Source: Pelagibacteraceae bacterium
GTDB lineage: Bacteria; Pseudomonadota; Alphaproteobacteria; Pelagibacterales; Pelagibacteraceae
Assembly (NCBI GenBank): GCA_009693705.1
Contig: SHWS01000007.1
Coordinates: forward strand, 1 to 59,234
DNA: 59,234 bases
Direction: 5' to 3'
Made by a program: the position numbers and the translations under genes. Positions 35,307-42,386 of this stretch are shown here, piece after piece. Position 1 is the stretch's first letter. Each line of letters begins with the position of its first letter. The notes below the pieces were generated by a model. That model did no database searches and was not told where the DNA came from. It saw nothing but the letters and a program-made list of their open reading frames with translations.

Positions 35307-35378
35307 ATGTTTGGATTAGTAATTATATTTTGTATCTTACTTATAATTATTGGTATTTGGCTTGTTTATAAGAGTTAA
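35307..35378 (+). CDS. Possible 23-residue single-helix membrane peptide
   Basis: ATG at 35307 opens a 24-codon frame ending in TAA at 35376-35378. The peptide (MFGLVIIFCILLIIIGIWLV then YKS) is one continuous membrane helix with a basic tail. No convincing ribosome binding site is seen, and AT-rich DNA easily gives hydrophobic frames, so this is only a candidate. Confidence 0.25.
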   Translation: MFGLVIIFCILLIIIGIWLVYKS

Positions 35379-35387
35379 TGGACTTAT

Positions 35388-35416
35388 TTGTTAACATGCA
35401 AGTACTGCCTTATAAT
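35388..35416 (+). promoter_or_regulatory. Sigma-70-type promoter of the cytochrome c gene
   Basis: TTGTTA at 35388-35393 and a perfect TATAAT at 35411-35416 are separated by 17 bases. The ATG of the cytochrome gene is at 35427, so transcription starting about 7 bases after the -10 box leaves a leader of only a few bases and no room for a Shine-Dalgarno sequence. Confidence 0.65.
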
Positions 35417-35426
35417 TAAAAATTAA

Positions 35427-35858
35427 ATGAAAAAAATATTTAGCATCATAATTTTTATTTCAATTTTATTAATAGGCAATAGCCTAGCTAACAATCATTA
35501 TCCAATTACAACAGAGTCAAAAATAATGATTGCTAAAGGTAAAATTTCTTATGAAATACATTGTGCCTCTTGTCATAAAGTTAATCTAGCAGGCGCTGAT
35601 AATTGGAAGGGTCTCGATGAAGATGGTCACAGAAAAGCACCACCATTAAATGGTACAGGTCATGCCTGGCATCATGACGATGTGACATTGCACAGTATAA
35701 CTAAGCATGGATTAGCAAAATTAGTAAAAAACTATCAAGGTAAAATGATCGGTTTTGGTGATAAACTTAGCGACGAAGAGATTGATAATGTTTTAGCTTA
35801 TATAAAATCTTATTGGCCAAAAGATGAATATGAGTATCAAATAGATCTAAATAAATAA
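35427..35858 (+). CDS. Exported monohaem cytochrome c
   Basis: A 143-residue periplasmic cytochrome. The signal peptide ends near SLANN at residue 22. The haem motif CASCH is at 46-50 and the sixth ligand is probably Met107 in YQGKMIGFG, followed by the class-I C-terminal helix SDEEIDNVLAYIKSYWP. The segment between haem and Met is rich in histidine (GTGHAWHHDDVTLHSITKHG), a pattern shared with small cytochromes that accompany copper or oxidase proteins; that link is not shown here. The gene stands alone with a promoter very close to its start codon. Confidence 0.85.
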   Translation: MKKIFSIIIFISILLIGNSLANNHYPITTESKIMIAKGKISYEIHCASCHKVNLAGADNWKGLDEDGHRKAPPLNGTGHAWHHDDVTLHSITKHGLAKLVKNYQGKMIGFGDKLSDEEIDNVLAYIKSYWPKDEYEYQIDLNK

Positions 35859-35864
35859 GCAGCA

Positions 35865-35888
35865 ACACCCAGCTTTGTAGCTGGATGT
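35865..35888. terminator. Hairpin between convergent cytochrome c and fasciclin genes
   Basis: A 10-bp stem with one mismatch (ACACCCAGCT 35865-35874, AGCTGGATGT 35879-35888) and a TTGT loop lies seven bases after the cytochrome stop. There is no long T tract immediately after it; the first run of five or more T comes about 17 bases later on the plus strand. It may act as a bidirectional terminator or only protect the 3' ends. Confidence 0.5.
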
Positions 35889-35918
35889 TCAATATTTAAC
35901 TACTTTTTAGCAAAATAC

Positions 35919-36329
35919 TTAGGCTGGAATAATTACAGTATCGATTACATGAATAACGCCATTCGTGCATTCAATATCTGTTTTAACAACTTTAGATGTA
36001 CCGTTTAATTTAACGCCATCATCTGTGCTAATTTTAACATCAGCTCCGTTAACGGTTGTAGCTGATTTACCATTTAAACCCATTACATCTGACGCCATCA
36101 CTTTGCCAGCGACTACGTGATATGTAAGAATAGATTTAAGTTTTGGAACATCAGCCAGTAACGAGTCTAATGTACCAGTAGGTAATTTCGCAAATGCATC
36201 ATCGGTTGGTGCAAAAACGGTAAATGGGCCTTGGCCATTTAATGTATCTACTAAACCGGCTGCAGTAACTGCGGCTGCTAGTGTTTTAAATGTGCCAGCT
36301 TCTACAGCTGTATCAATAATGTTGTGCAT
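35919..36329 (-). CDS. Fasciclin (FAS1) domain protein
   Basis: A single FAS1 domain of 136 residues, an adhesion fold. The two conserved boxes are clear: [19 protein letters not shown] (H1) and [20 protein letters not shown] (H2), ending in [15 protein letters not shown] place the start at ATG 36329 ([12 protein letters not shown]), preceded by AAGGA, rather than 36389, whose extra residues are not FAS1-like. No signal peptide is visible with this start. By my count 35941-36300 is about 40% GC, clearly above the surrounding genes, and the protein is rich in Ala, Gly, Thr and Val rather than Lys and Asn. This suggests acquisition from another marine lineage. Confidence 0.85.
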   Translation of the reverse strand: MHNIIDTAVEAGTFKTLAAAVTAAGLVDTLNGQGPFTVFAPTDDAFAKLPTGTLDSLLADVPKLKSILTYHVVAGKVMASDVMGLNGKSATTVNGADVKISTDDGVKLNGTSKVVKTDIECTNGVIHVIDTVIIPA

Positions 36330-36358
36330 GTTTCCTTTTTGTTTGGTTAATCGTGGCC

Positions 36359-36386
36359 GATGCATAGGGCATGCACGGATGCATAG
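36359..36386. repeat. Direct repeat GATGCATAG upstream of the fasciclin gene
   Basis: GATGCATAG occurs at 36359-36367 and again at 36378-36386, 19 bases apart, with GGCATGCAC between them, so that GCAT/ATGC palindromes recur about every ten bases. The placement 30-57 bases before the fasciclin start makes a regulator-binding site or an insertion footprint possible. Confidence 0.5.
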
Positions 36387-36549
36387 CAAGAAGTATGTAA
36401 CGCTAAAGTGTCTCGAAAAATTTTTTAAGAAAAAAATAATATTTTTTATTTCTTTAAATATTTTTTTAAAATAAAAAGTGGGTCATAAACCTTCTAAAAC
36501 ATACTATATAATGGAGTAGAGGGTATACTTTTCATATAAAGGGAGAAAT

Positions 36550-36609
36550 ATGACACCCAGCAATCAAAAGCTTATTTGCTTTGACTTTTGGCAAGCATTT
36601 TGGTCCTAA
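36550..36609 (+). CDS. Possible 19-residue peptide
   Basis: An ATG at 36550 is preceded by GGGAG (36541-36545) at good spacing and by a TATAAT box at 36507-36512. The frame encodes MTPSNQKLICFDFWQAFWS and stops at 36607-36609, 66 bases before the dehydrogenase start. Two tryptophans and a phenylalanine-rich end in so short a frame recall leader peptides, but no alternative hairpins are evident. Treat as a candidate only. Confidence 0.3.
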   Translation: MTPSNQKLICFDFWQAFWS

Positions 36610-36675
36610 GATTAGTCACTCATTAAACAAAGATTATCCAATGACTCTTGTTATAATTTTAGATAATCTTAGATT

Positions 36676-37533
36676 GTGAAAAATATTGGATTTATTGGCG
36701 TAGGTTATATGGGTTATGGTATAGCCAAAAATATCTTAAAGCATGGTCATAAACTTTTTGTGGTTGCAAACAAAAATAGAAAACCTATCGATAAAATTGT
36801 TAATGATGGGGCTATAGAAGTTAATTCATTTGATGATTTTTCAGATAAAAACTTAAATGTTTTATTTATGTGTGTCACGAATACACCTATTGCAAAATCT
36901 ATATCTGAAAAAATGTCTAAAATATTAAATTCGGATACACTTGTGATTGATATTACCACACATAATAAAACTGGATCAATTGAGACCGAGGCTATTTATA
37001 AATCTAATCATATTAAATACATCGAATGCCCAGTGATGGGCGGGCCTGTTCAAGCTGAAGAAGGCATTTTAGGAGGAATTATTGGTGCTTCTGATGAAAA
37101 TTTTAAAATAGCAGAACCTTACTTAAAAATATTTTGTAAAAATCATTATCATTTTGGTCCTGTTGGCATGGGTGCAAAATCAAAACTGTTAAACAATTTT
37201 TTAACTCTAGGAAATGCGGCACTAATTAATCATATGGCAAAAGCAGCTCGAGAATTAGGTTTGGACCTCAAAAAATTATATGATGTTGCAAAATTAGGAT
37301 CAGGAAATTCAGTAGCTCTAGTTAGAGTTTTTGATAATTTGTTAAAGAATGATTACACGGGTTTTAAATTTACCGCAAAAAATTCTGTTAAAGACTTAAC
37401 TTATATCCAAGACCTTTTAAAAGACTTTCCAGAGGCTGGAAAAACTGCAGAGATGAATAAACAATATTTTCAAAAAGCAGTTGATGATGGTTATGGAGAA
37501 AATTTCATAAGTGAACTTATAAATAAAAAATAA
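36676..37533 (+). CDS. NAD(P)-dependent beta-hydroxyacid dehydrogenase (3-hydroxyisobutyrate dehydrogenase-like)
   Basis: A 285-residue enzyme of the 3-hydroxyisobutyrate / tartronate semialdehyde reductase family. The cofactor motif is FIGVGYMGYGIAKNIL at the N-terminus. The substrate loop CPVMGGPVQAEEGILGG and the catalytic Lys in GPVGMGAKSKLLNNFL (near residue 172) follow. The frame begins with GTG at 36676, which fits the family start exactly. It stands alone, with a spacer on each side, so context gives no substrate. It would oxidise or reduce a beta-hydroxy acid in the cytosol. Confidence 0.82.
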   Translation: MKNIGFIGVGYMGYGIAKNILKHGHKLFVVANKNRKPIDKIVNDGAIEVNSFDDFSDKNLNVLFMCVTNTPIAKSISEKMSKILNSDTLVIDITTHNKTGSIETEAIYKSNHIKYIECPVMGGPVQAEEGILGGIIGASDENFKIAEPYLKIFCKNHYHFGPVGMGAKSKLLNNFLTLGNAALINHMAKAARELGLDLKKLYDVAKLGSGNSVALVRVFDNLLKNDYTGFKFTAKNSVKDLTYIQDLLKDFPEAGKTAEMNKQYFQKAVDDGYGENFISELINKK

Positions 37534-37669
37534 TTTTTAATTAATCAAAAATTATTTGATCTATTGAAATCATAAAAAAAGCATTTCTAATCTAGTTTAT
37601 CAGTTTAGTAGTATAAACAGAGTAGTTTTTATGTATTTATTAATTTGATTTTGATCTAGTATTAAAAAT

Positions 37670-37810
37670 ATGGGTACTTTACAATTTTTAGTACTATCGA
37701 TAATAGCACTAGGACTATTTATTTATTTTTTTCCTTATAAAAATCTTAAGATCGTTCATAAGAAACTAGATACAATCATTGAGCTTCTTAAAAAAAAGGA
37801 CAATAAATAA
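37670..37810 (+). CDS. Small membrane protein (46 residues), hypothetical
   Basis: ATG 37670 opens a 47-codon frame. The protein has one hydrophobic helix (residues about 4-21) followed by a basic, amphipathic tail (YKNLKIVHKKLDTIIELLKK), a layout typical of small single-pass proteins whose tail lies in the cytoplasm. It ends 14 bases before the CBS-domain gene and may be co-transcribed with it. No ribosome binding site is clear. It is too short for homology to be recognised by eye. Confidence 0.5.
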   Translation: MGTLQFLVLSIIALGLFIYFFPYKNLKIVHKKLDTIIELLKKKDNK

Positions 37811-37824
37811 AATGAAAGCTGATT

Positions 37825-38259
37825 TTGTTTAAAATAGAGGATTTTTTAAAACTAAATAAAAATAGAAAAATTTGGACTATTTTAAAAGATCAAAGTGTAA
37901 GGCAAGCACTTATCTTAATGTCGGAAAAAAATATAGGCGCAATTATTGTCGTTGATAATAACAATGGTCACGTTGGTATTTTTTCTGAAAGAGATTATGC
38001 AAGAAAAATTATTTTAAAAGGTAAGAATAGTAAAGATACAGTGTTAGAAGAAGTTATGACCGAAGAATTAATCACTATTACCAAAGATTATAAAATTGAT
38101 CAGTGTATGGAAATAATGACTGAAAAAAAAATTAGACATCTTCCAATTTTAGAGGATAAAAAAATTGTTGGAATAATTTCAATCGGCGATGTTTTAAAAA
38201 TTATGATTGAAGAACAAAAAGAACTTATCAATCACTTACAAAAATTCATAACCAGTTAA
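37825..38259 (+). CDS. Paired CBS-domain protein
   Basis: A 144-residue protein made only of two CBS motifs (about 8-65 and 75-135), which together bind an adenine nucleotide such as AMP, ATP or SAM. Conserved segments are GAIIVVDNNNGHVGIFSERD and RHLPILEDKKIVGIISIGDV. Such stand-alone proteins act as energy sensors on unknown partners. The frame opens with TTG at 37825; the residue run from there fits the family N-terminus. A small membrane protein gene lies 14 bases upstream and could be its partner. Confidence 0.85.
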   Translation: MFKIEDFLKLNKNRKIWTILKDQSVRQALILMSEKNIGAIIVVDNNNGHVGIFSERDYARKIILKGKNSKDTVLEEVMTEELITITKDYKIDQCMEIMTEKKIRHLPILEDKKIVGIISIGDVLKIMIEEQKELINHLQKFITS

Positions 38260-38302
38260 AGCTTAAAGTGGTTTTTTTTAAGTTTACAGTGCCTTGCGAC
38301 TG

Positions 38303-38683
38303 CTAGTTTGCTGAAAAATATTCAATCTCTGAAAAACGATCTGTTGGAAAAATCCAATAAAATTCCAAAGTTTCTGTACCAATGTTTTTTAAACCATGCT
38401 TTGCATTCCCATCAATATAAACTACATCATTTTTTTTGATTTCTTCAAGTTCGCCGGATTTATTCAATATACCTTTACCATTAGTAACTACATAGATTTC
38501 TGCAGGTGAGTGATAATGAAGAGTTAAGTTGCCTCCTGGAGCAATTTCACAAAAACCGAGTGAAAGCGCGGAGCTTCCTGTAAAATCTCCATCAATTAAA
38601 TATTTCCATCTAACACCAGGATATTTTTCGCTTACGGTCCATTCTTGATTAGAAACTGATTTAAGATTTTTTACAAATGTCAT
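38303..38683 (-). CDS. Small cupin-fold protein
   Basis: A 126-residue single-domain cupin. The first cupin box is LHYHSPAEIYVVTNGKG (two His and one Glu as metal ligands) and the second is DAKHGLKNIG-like near residue 95, with the last His. Cupins of this size act as isomerases, dioxygenases or ligand-binding proteins; a dimethylsulfoniopropionate lyase role is known for some SAR11 cupins (DddK), but I see no specific sign of it. It stands alone between the CBS gene and DUF3147 on the minus strand. Confidence 0.75.
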   Translation of the reverse strand: MTFVKNLKSVSNQEWTVSEKYPGVRWKYLIDGDFTGSSALSLGFCEIAPGGNLTLHYHSPAEIYVVTNGKGILNKSGELEEIKKNDVVYIDGNAKHGLKNIGTETLEFYWIFPTDRFSEIEYFSAN

Positions 38684-38741
38684 ACAAAATTATACCTTAA
38701 ACTATATTTTTTTCTAATTATTTTTTTAAGTTTTTAATTTT

Positions 38742-39092
38742 TTACAAAAGTTCAATTCCAAAAAGTTTAATAAATTTTGCAAAAATATAAAAAGCTACTA
38801 AAGTTATAATTACACTTAAACTAATCGTAAACCAAAACCCAAATTTTTTTAACAAATAAGGAAATATTAAAAACATTGGCAGTGTTGGTAATACATACCA
38901 AAAAGTATAATAGGCATGATTAGCAATTTTTGCATTAGGCTGATCTTCAACGTATAACCATATTAAAGTTAAGACGGTTACTAAGGGTAATGCTGCAATC
39001 AATCCGCCTAAGCGATCACTTTTTTTTGCAATCTCTGATATTGCAACAACCATACCAGCCGTCAGTAAATATTTAAATATAATCCAATTCAT
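38742..39092 (-). CDS. DUF3147 family membrane protein
   Basis: A 116-residue integral membrane protein with four hydrophobic helices. The LGGLIAALPLVTVLTLIWLY segment is the conserved part of DUF3147. I start it at ATG 39092 (MNWIIFKYLLTAG) rather than 39134 because the earlier residues are not hydrophobic and would overlap the alternative oxidase gene. It follows that gene by 10 bases on the same strand, so the two are likely one transcript. The function is unknown; a transport or exclusion role is only guesswork. Confidence 0.78.
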   Translation of the reverse strand: MNWIIFKYLLTAGMVVAISEIAKKSDRLGGLIAALPLVTVLTLIWLYVEDQPNAKIANHAYYTFWYVLPTLPMFLIFPYLLKKFGFWFTISLSVIITLVAFYIFAKFIKLFGIELL

Positions 39093-39102
39093 CAATAGTT
39101 TA

Positions 39103-39714
39103 TTAATTTTTTGTAAGTTGATTGGCCATATCATGATTTACATCAGCATGTCCTTGTTCGTCAGCTCTTACAGCAATTATTACATCACGTAGTTTTGCAT
39201 CTGGACTCAAACCATAATAATCTATAGCAATCTTTGGTGCCGGAATGTTTACTGTTCTACCTGCATCAATTTCTTCTAGGTAATGCGTGTAGCTGATTAC
39301 TGCCTGATTTTCAAAATATCCTACCATCCGGTGAGCAATTTTAGGAAAGAAAATATAAAGAAAAAAATAGAAGTGCCAAAAAATGAACTGAGCAAATATA
39401 ATTAGCCAACGTTCAAACCTGTTTGGATTTATAATAGCAATGAAGATCATTAAATGCATACGTTCATTTTCGGCTTCACTTAACAAAGTTCTAATGGTTG
39501 GCCCATATCCACTACGTAGTTGTCTTAAACTTTTTAAATGAGTCCACATTCCCGCAACCATACCAGGAACGCCAGCGACAGTTTCCAAAACCACTGCTCT
39601 ATGACCGTAACGTTTTGCAAAAAATGTATCTGCAAACCAGCGAAAGCACATAGTTAAGCCATAAGCTATTTTGTCCGACATATTATTTGGTTGGTTTTGC
39701 ATTTTATCTATCAT
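39103..39714 (-). CDS. aox: Alternative oxidase (ubiquinol oxidase, non-haem diiron)
   Basis: A 203-residue interfacial membrane enzyme that oxidises ubiquinol directly with O2 and pumps no protons. All six diiron ligands are visible: E44 in LETVAGVPGM, E84 and H87 in AENERMHL, E135 in YFENQA, and E186 and H189 in RADEQGH. The helical hairpin that lies on the membrane (LIIFAQFIFWHFYFFLYIFF) is present. It has no N-terminal targeting peptide, as in other bacterial forms. A TTGACC/TAGGTT promoter with 17-base spacing precedes it, and DUF3147 follows. It likely relieves over-reduction of the quinone pool or acts when cytochrome oxidase is limited, for example by iron or copper. Confidence 0.9.
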   Translation of the reverse strand: MIDKMQNQPNNMSDKIAYGLTMCFRWFADTFFAKRYGHRAVVLETVAGVPGMVAGMWTHLKSLRQLRSGYGPTIRTLLSEAENERMHLMIFIAIINPNRFERWLIIFAQFIFWHFYFFLYIFFPKIAHRMVGYFENQAVISYTHYLEEIDAGRTVNIPAPKIAIDYYGLSPDAKLRDVIIAVRADEQGHADVNHDMANQLTKN

Positions 39715-39745
39715 CTTAAGTTAGAATTGTTCATATGTTCAGATA

Positions 39746-39774
39746 AACCTATTCCGATACTTTTCTAGGGTCAA
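39746..39774 (-). promoter_or_regulatory. Sigma-70-type promoter of the alternative oxidase operon
   Basis: Reading the minus strand, TTGACC (complement of 39769-39774) and TAGGTT (complement of 39746-39751) are 17 bases apart. Start of transcription near 39739 leaves a leader of about 25 bases before the ATG at 39714. Direct repeats GTTCATAT and GTTCAGAT at 39728-39743 straddle the predicted start. Confidence 0.5.
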
Positions 39775-39824
39775 GAATGACACATATAAACCTTTAAATT
39801 TAAGGAAATCTTAAGTATCAGCTA

Positions 39825-39846
39825 GTTGTGAGCTTTAGATCACAAC
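39825..39846. promoter_or_regulatory. Inverted repeat GTTGTGA-N8-TCACAAC upstream of the alternative oxidase
   Basis: A perfect 7-bp inverted repeat (39825-39831 and 39840-39846) with an 8-base centre lies about 50 bases upstream of the predicted -35 box of the oxidase gene. TGTGA and TCACA half-sites recall CRP/FNR-family operators, but their usual gap is 6 bases, not 8. It could also be a small hairpin. No regulator gene is nearby. Confidence 0.45.
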
Positions 39847-39950
39847 AAACCTAAATTATGATTACTAAAGTTTTATCTTTCCCCTTAGTTTTTATTGATG
39901 AAAATATGTTTGCTATAATTTCTAAAAATTACTGATAAATAAACCAAATC

Positions 39951-42380
39951 TTAAGATTTTAATCTTTCATTATTTGGGTCAAATGCTGGTTCTTGAATTA
40001 TTCTAGCTTTTATTTTATCCCCTTGAATATCAATTAAAAACTCATTACCAATTTTATCAAGTGATGGCTCGATATAAGCAAAAGCCAGACTTTTTTTAAC
40101 TCTATAACCATAAGCACCAGAAGTTGTTAAACCTATTTTTTTGTCATGATAATAAACTGGCTCGTTGCCAAATACATCAGCATTTTTTGCGTAGACTTCC
40201 AAGTAAACTAATTTAGTTTTTATTTTTCCATTTGCTAATTCATTTATTTTTTTTGATCCAATAAAATTATTTTTTTGCTTTAAATTAAAAAAACGATCTA
40301 ATCCTGCTTCAACCACAGTAATTTCTGGTGTTAATTCACTACCCCAACCTCTATAACCTTTTTCCATTCTCAATGAATTCATTGAACGAGAACCAAAATC
40401 AATAATTTTATTATCTATTCCAGCATTCCAGATTAAGTCATAAAGCTCACTGAGTTTATTCATTGAACAATGCAACTCCCAGCCAAGTTCACCCATGTAA
40501 TTAACTCTTAAAGCTATTACTTCAATATTTTTTATTTTAATTTCTTTAGATTTTAACCAAGGAAAATTATTATTGTTTAAATCTGTTTCAGTAATTCTTT
40601 GTAAAACACTTCTAGATTGAGGTCCGATAACTCCAAGAACACCTTTTTCTAAAGTAATATTTTTAATTTCAACTTTTTCATTGCTTAATTTATGCTGATT
40701 AAACCAATCTAAATCTCTAATCTCTGAAGATGCCGCTGATAATCCATAATAATGATGGTCTTTTAATTTTATAATAGTTAATTCGCTTTGAATTCGACCT
40801 ATTTCACTTACTAGATGAGTTAAAACTATACTACCATCTTTTTTAGGAATTCGATTAACACAAAGTCGATCTAAAAAATTGAAACTATCTTCTCCAATAA
40901 TTTCAAATTTAGAAAATGTACTTAAATCAATAACACCCACATGATTATGAATGTGCTCACATTCTTTTTGAATAGATGAAAAAATATTATTTCGTTTAAA
41001 GCTTAACTCTTCTTTAATTTGTTCATGATTAAACCAGGCTGGTTTCTCCCAACCATAAAGATCAAAATATTCCGCACCTTTATCCTTAAGTTTTTGATAA
41101 ACTCCAGAAGTTTTCATAGGTCTTCCAACTTCAATTGTTTCATGGGGCATGGATGTTACGTACATTCTTCTGTATTGTTCCTTTGATTTTTCAACCGAAT
41201 ATTCTTTATTGACCCAGCTCATGAAACGTCTTGGTTCAAATTCCAACATATTTATTTCAGAGTCGCCGTGAACAATTTGTTGAGCCATATATTTTCCTGC
41301 TCCACCCCCTTGGGCAATTCCAATACTCGCTGCACAAAACATCCAAAAATTTCTAAGTCCAGGTGCTGGACCAGCTAAGAAATTATCATCAGGTGTATGA
41401 GTAATAGGACCGCAAATTATTCTTTTAATACCAACGTCCTTAAACTGCGGAATTCTATCCATGCCTTTTTCTAGGTGTTTTTCTATTCTGTCTAAATCTG
41501 GTTCTAATAACTGCATATCAAATTTCCAATCCATGCCATCTAACGCCCATGCTGAAACACCCTTTTCATAGGGTCCAATTAACAATCCTTTGCCTTCTTG
41601 TCTTAGATAAGACGAAGACTCTGGATCTCTTACTACTGGCAGTTCTTTATTTAACTTTTCTATTTCTGGATGAGATTCAGTTACTAAATATTGATGTATC
41701 ATATTAATACTTGGAACATATTTAAGACCAACCATTGCAGAAACTTCAGGACAAAAACTTCCAGCAGCATTTACAACATGTTCGCAAACAATCTCACCTT
41801 TTTCAGTAATAACTTTCCATTCACCTGAAGGAAGCTGTTTGATATCAATCACTCGATTTTTTCGATAAATTTTAGCTCCACCATTTCTTGCACCTTTGGC
41901 CATTGCATTAGTAGTACTAGTTGGATCAGTATAACCATCCTCAGGTGTATGAAATGCACCTAAAATTCCATCAAGTTTTATAAAGGGATGAAATTGATTT
42001 ATTTCTTCAGTTGAAATAATTGAGCAAGGTGATCCTGCGATATCTAAAACTCCTTTGACATGATGAAACCATTCGAGATCCTTTTTTTTATAGGCAAGTC
42101 TTAAACTTCCTGTTTCATGAAAACCTGTAGGTTGACCAGTTTCTTTTTCTAGTGATTTATAAAGATTTGTTGAATGAAGATGAATTTTTGCAAGGCTTAA
42201 ACTTCCCATCATGTGTGGGCATTGACCTGCCGCATGCCAAGTTGATCCAGAAGTTAATTCACTTTTTTCGATTAAGACAACATCACTCCAACCTTCTTTG
42301 GTTAAATGATATAAAAGGCTGACACCCATTATTCCCCCACCTACAATTGCAAGCTTTGCATGAGATTGAATTTTATCCAT
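39951..42380 (-). CDS. GcvT-fused FAD-dependent dehydrogenase (dimethylglycine/sarcosine dehydrogenase family)
   Basis: A two-part enzyme of 809 residues. The first half (about 10-400) is a DAO-type flavin domain: VGGGIMGVSLLYHLTKEG for FAD and SGSTWHAAGQ, whose His (about residue 49) is the site of covalent FAD in dimethylglycine and sarcosine dehydrogenases. The second half (about 430-800) is a GcvT-like domain that binds tetrahydrofolate, ending with the barrel SGAYGYRVKKSLAFAYIE. It would oxidise an N-methyl group and hand the C1 unit to tetrahydrofolate. I chose ATG 42380 over TTG 42386. The exact substrate (dimethylglycine, sarcosine or another methylamine) is not readable. It has a spacer of about 280 bases upstream. 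Confidence 0.83.
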   Translation of the reverse strand: MDKIQSHAKLAIVGGGIMGVSLLYHLTKEGWSDVVLIEKSELTSGSTWHAAGQCPHMMGSLSLAKIHLHSTNLYKSLEKETGQPTGFHETGSLRLAYKKKDLEWFHHVKGVLDIAGSPCSIISTEEINQFHPFIKLDGILGAFHTPEDGYTDPTSTTNAMAKGARNGGAKIYRKNRVIDIKQLPSGEWKVITEKGEIVCEHVVNAAGSFCPEVSAMVGLKYVPSINMIHQYLVTESHPEIEKLNKELPVVRDPESSSYLRQEGKGLLIGPYEKGVSAWALDGMDWKFDMQLLEPDLDRIEKHLEKGMDRIPQFKDVGIKRIICGPITHTPDDNFLAGPAPGLRNFWMFCAASIGIAQGGGAGKYMAQQIVHGDSEINMLEFEPRRFMSWVNKEYSVEKSKEQYRRMYVTSMPHETIEVGRPMKTSGVYQKLKDKGAEYFDLYGWEKPAWFNHEQIKEELSFKRNNIFSSIQKECEHIHNHVGVIDLSTFSKFEIIGEDSFNFLDRLCVNRIPKKDGSIVLTHLVSEIGRIQSELTIIKLKDHHYYGLSAASSEIRDLDWFNQHKLSNEKVEIKNITLEKGVLGVIGPQSRSVLQRITETDLNNNNFPWLKSKEIKIKNIEVIALRVNYMGELGWELHCSMNKLSELYDLIWNAGIDNKIIDFGSRSMNSLRMEKGYRGWGSELTPEITVVEAGLDRFFNLKQKNNFIGSKKINELANGKIKTKLVYLEVYAKNADVFGNEPVYYHDKKIGLTTSGAYGYRVKKSLAFAYIEPSLDKIGNEFLIDIQGDKIKARIIQEPAFDPNNERLKS

Positions 42381-42386
42381 GACCAA

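Larger units (their letters stand above)
34915..35426. other. 512-base intergenic stretch with small structures
   Basis: No gene longer than a few codons is supported, which is long for this compact genome. I see a 7-bp hairpin with one G-T pair (AAGGGCT 34959-34965, AGTCCTT 34975-34981), a second perfect 7-bp inverted repeat (ACCTAAA 35107-35113, TTTAGGT 35128-35134), a possible 23-residue hydrophobic peptide at 35307-35378, and the cytochrome promoter at its right end. The middle has fewer A/T runs than ordinary spacers here. It may encode a small RNA or be the remnant of a lost gene. Confidence 0.5.
36330..36675. other. 346-base spacer upstream of the fasciclin gene and the NAD-dependent dehydrogenase
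   Basis: This divergent spacer has three parts: a GC-richer repeat-bearing block next to the fasciclin start (about 36351-36400), an extremely A/T-rich block (about 36418-36475), and a promoter-like block with TATAAT at 36507-36512 followed by a short possible peptide gene (36550-36609). No larger gene is supported. Confidence 0.5.

Noticed and set aside
36330-36389. N-terminal extension of the fasciclin frame to 36389
   Set aside because: The extra residues are not FAS1-like or a signal peptide, cover the GATGCATAG repeats, and the ATG at 36329 has a ribosome binding site.
39825-39846. Inverted repeat as an intrinsic terminator for a gene on the plus strand
   Set aside because: There is no gene ending there and no T tract follows; a protein-binding site is a better guess.
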